Shown: in pieces, positions 62,100-64,000 of the stretch | How positions within the stretch are numbered: position 1 is the first letter of the stretch | How the letters are laid out: the number at the start of each line of letters is the position of its first letter | Assembly: GCA_026874595.1 (NCBI GenBank) | Contig: CM049312.1 | Location: forward strand, 69,038,929-69,102,928 | Source of the DNA: Sipunculus nudus | Taxonomy: Eukaryota > Annelida > Sipuncula > Golfingiida > Sipunculidae | Reading direction: 5' to 3' | DNA: 64,000 nt | Translations under genes and position numbers: made by a program | The notes under the pieces: model-generated | Told to the model about the DNA's origin: nothing | Databases searched by the model: none | The model's input: the letters and a program-made list of their open reading frames with translations, nothing else

Positions 62100-64000
62100 C
62101 AAAAAGGCTAGATTTCATGGAATGGCTTGGAATATTATCATAAAACCTTTTCTTCTTGTTAATTTTGAAGAGCTTGGATGGTGATACGACATGCAAAATT
62201 TGGTTTTCAGATTATAAAACTCCATTTGTGAAGGTCTTCCTAGTCAGCTGAGCGTCATGACCGATTGGTCAATTATTTCTACGTCTTTTAACTTGAAATA
62301 TAGAACATCAGTCAGAAGCCTGATACCCATATCGGACAGTAAGAATACCGTTATTATAAACAACTAGCTACTATATATTGCCCTTTTGAGAAAAATAGCT
62401 TTTGGCCGTCGTCTTGGACTTGCATGGTGTGGGCGGTTTGTTTATTTTGTTAACATTTTGTAAACAGTTTGGGACAAAACAAGACATTTCCCGATAGACC
62501 GATGGTTTAAAAAATATCTTGATGCCTGTGAGCTGATGGTATGGACTAAGTAGTATTAGTGGACGGTAGCCGTGAAAACACGACTTCGGTGGTCCCGCAC
62601 GGGTAAAATCCAACAATTGTATTATCATTTTCATTTTTCCCCTTTTAAGCGTGCGGGCTCCCTCGCCGGTCCCGCATGCCGATCCATCAGTGTTGGATTT
62701 CTGTGGGGGCTCTTATGCGGATGCCACTTGCGGTATATAAGATGCTGGTATTTGCCCTTGTCTTTGGGAGAAAAATAAATTTAAAAAACAGAGCTGACAG
62801 TGCTTTAAGGCTGAATAAAAGAATAAACCACACGTTTTCACACACGTTTCATCGAGACACGGCCCGGAAGCCAACTCTGTAACGTGTAGCAGGAGATAGC
62901 CTCCATCTAAGCCTGCATTGCTGGTGAGATACTCGAAATTATGATTATTAGTGCATGCGTTTACCACATTAAATTTGACATCCGCATGCGGGTACCCGCA
63001 CATATATGAAAAGAAGTCTCTTCGCATGTGGAGTCCCGCATGGACAAATACCCGCATGTATGAAATGGCAGCCTTAGTATATGCTGGTAATTTGGAGACT
63101 ATTGTCAGAGTGTCGAAATGACGCAAACCGTGGGCCGAAATCGGGACGGCTTTAACTCACGTTTCCAGGGCCTGTTTCCCAAACCAGTCTGCCGCTGAAG
63201 AGTTGGTTTCGTTCAATCCGGAGGGGGGGGGGGGGGGCGTCGACCTCTTATCCTAAGGGGAAACCTGGTGAAAATGGCTTAACAGACTAACATGCAAACG
63301 GTTCTGACGTCGAAGTCACTTTGTAACAGTTACAGTCTAGGAGAGGTCAACCATTCTCCGATAAAATGTTTGAAAATGGAGATATACTGAGCTGATTATG
63401 GAGGTGATCGTTCCGGGTAAATTGTTAATAATCGTAAGATATTTCATTGGTGCAAATGATCCAAAAATATGTGGAATTATATGTATCATTATTGGGGTAC
63501 TTATCTATTGAATTTCTTTGATATACATTATAACTAACGACGGTTTCATTTGTCATGTGACACTCCAATGTGTCCATGCCTCGGATAGGTTTTAAAGGGG
63601 CTCGATCAGCTATAAATCATGTTGAATTAACAAGAAAAATAGCTTCTTCCCTTTCAAATAAATCTGTACCTGCCAACATATTGCCTCGGAACCGTTTGTT
63701 TACTCCTGTAAACGAGTGTTAAAAACAGTGGACTGGGGGGGGGGGGGGGGGAGGGGGTCACACGTGTCAACATAAGCACAGCGCGTGGGGCCGTGTGCAT
63801 CGCGCAGCCACAACACGTGTCAATCAGGACATGCCTTGACTGAGTTGGCACTAAAAATGTAATACATGTTCCTACTGGCTAAAACACCTCGTGTTGCCGC
63901 TCACAATCGGAACTCGGGTTATATCAAACAGACATGTGGACTGTGTTTACCATCACGAAAGGGCCATAACAAGGTGTTAAACAGCCGTTTGCGAGGTACT
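62100..64000. other. Right end, GC-richer, no gene placed
   Basis: Repeated CCCGCA/TGCGGG words between 62590 and 63060, including palindromes CCGCATGCGG and TGCGGGTACCCGCA (about 62980-62999), and poly-G runs near 63224 and 63737. Several short frames, none convincing. Confidence 0.5.

Overview
The window is animal nuclear DNA: AT-rich, with spliced coding sequence, long introns, tRNA-derived SINEs and many interspersed repeats. The repeat types (Helentron-like elements with tandem cores, hAT-like MITEs, a Mag/K02A2.6-like Ty3 element and a PIN-like/CXC-tailed gene family expanded in marine invertebrates) suggest a marine invertebrate, probably a mollusc or another lophotrochozoan. That placement is inference; no species marker was seen.

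The one clear host gene is an orthologue of unconventional myosin-XIX (MYO19), the mitochondrial outer-membrane myosin, on the + strand from 2552 to 44941. I could place 23 coding segments (22 firm, plus a candidate 21-nt microexon) that join in one frame into 1,057 codons: P-loop, switch I, switch II, actin-binding region, converter, about three IQ motifs and a divergent C-terminal tail. The start codon lies in an upstream exon that I could not find. Intron 7 (8.7 kb) has a GC-AG boundary.

The introns are filled with repeats. Intron 2 holds a 49-bp minisatellite, a SINE and a Helentron-like element ending 18 bp before exon 2. Intron 3 starts with a 22-bp minisatellite. Intron 4 repeats the sequence around its own donor. 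Intron 6 has a Helentron-like insertion ending 54 bp before exon 7. Intron 7 holds a 60-bp satellite with an open minus-strand frame, a decayed antisense Ty3/gypsy element with 5-bp target duplication (19700-24359), and a homopyrimidine minisatellite. Introns 13 and 14 carry further, partly nested, Helentron-like elements.

Downstream of MYO19 I find no convincing host gene. From 48.3 to 57.2 kb is an accessory block: a small palindromic retroposon, a 118-bp hairpin, and a 6.8-kb candidate DNA transposon (50432-57198) with ~305-bp terminal inverted repeats. The transposon carries a decayed minus-strand gene with PIN-like motifs and a Cys-rich CXC tail, and a 2.1-kb hAT-like element with a perfect 8-bp target duplication has inserted into that gene. 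From 57.2 to 64 kb there are a CpG-rich candidate first exon near 58.8 kb, nested Helentron-like elements (60.3-62.1 kb) and palindrome-rich sequence near 63 kb.
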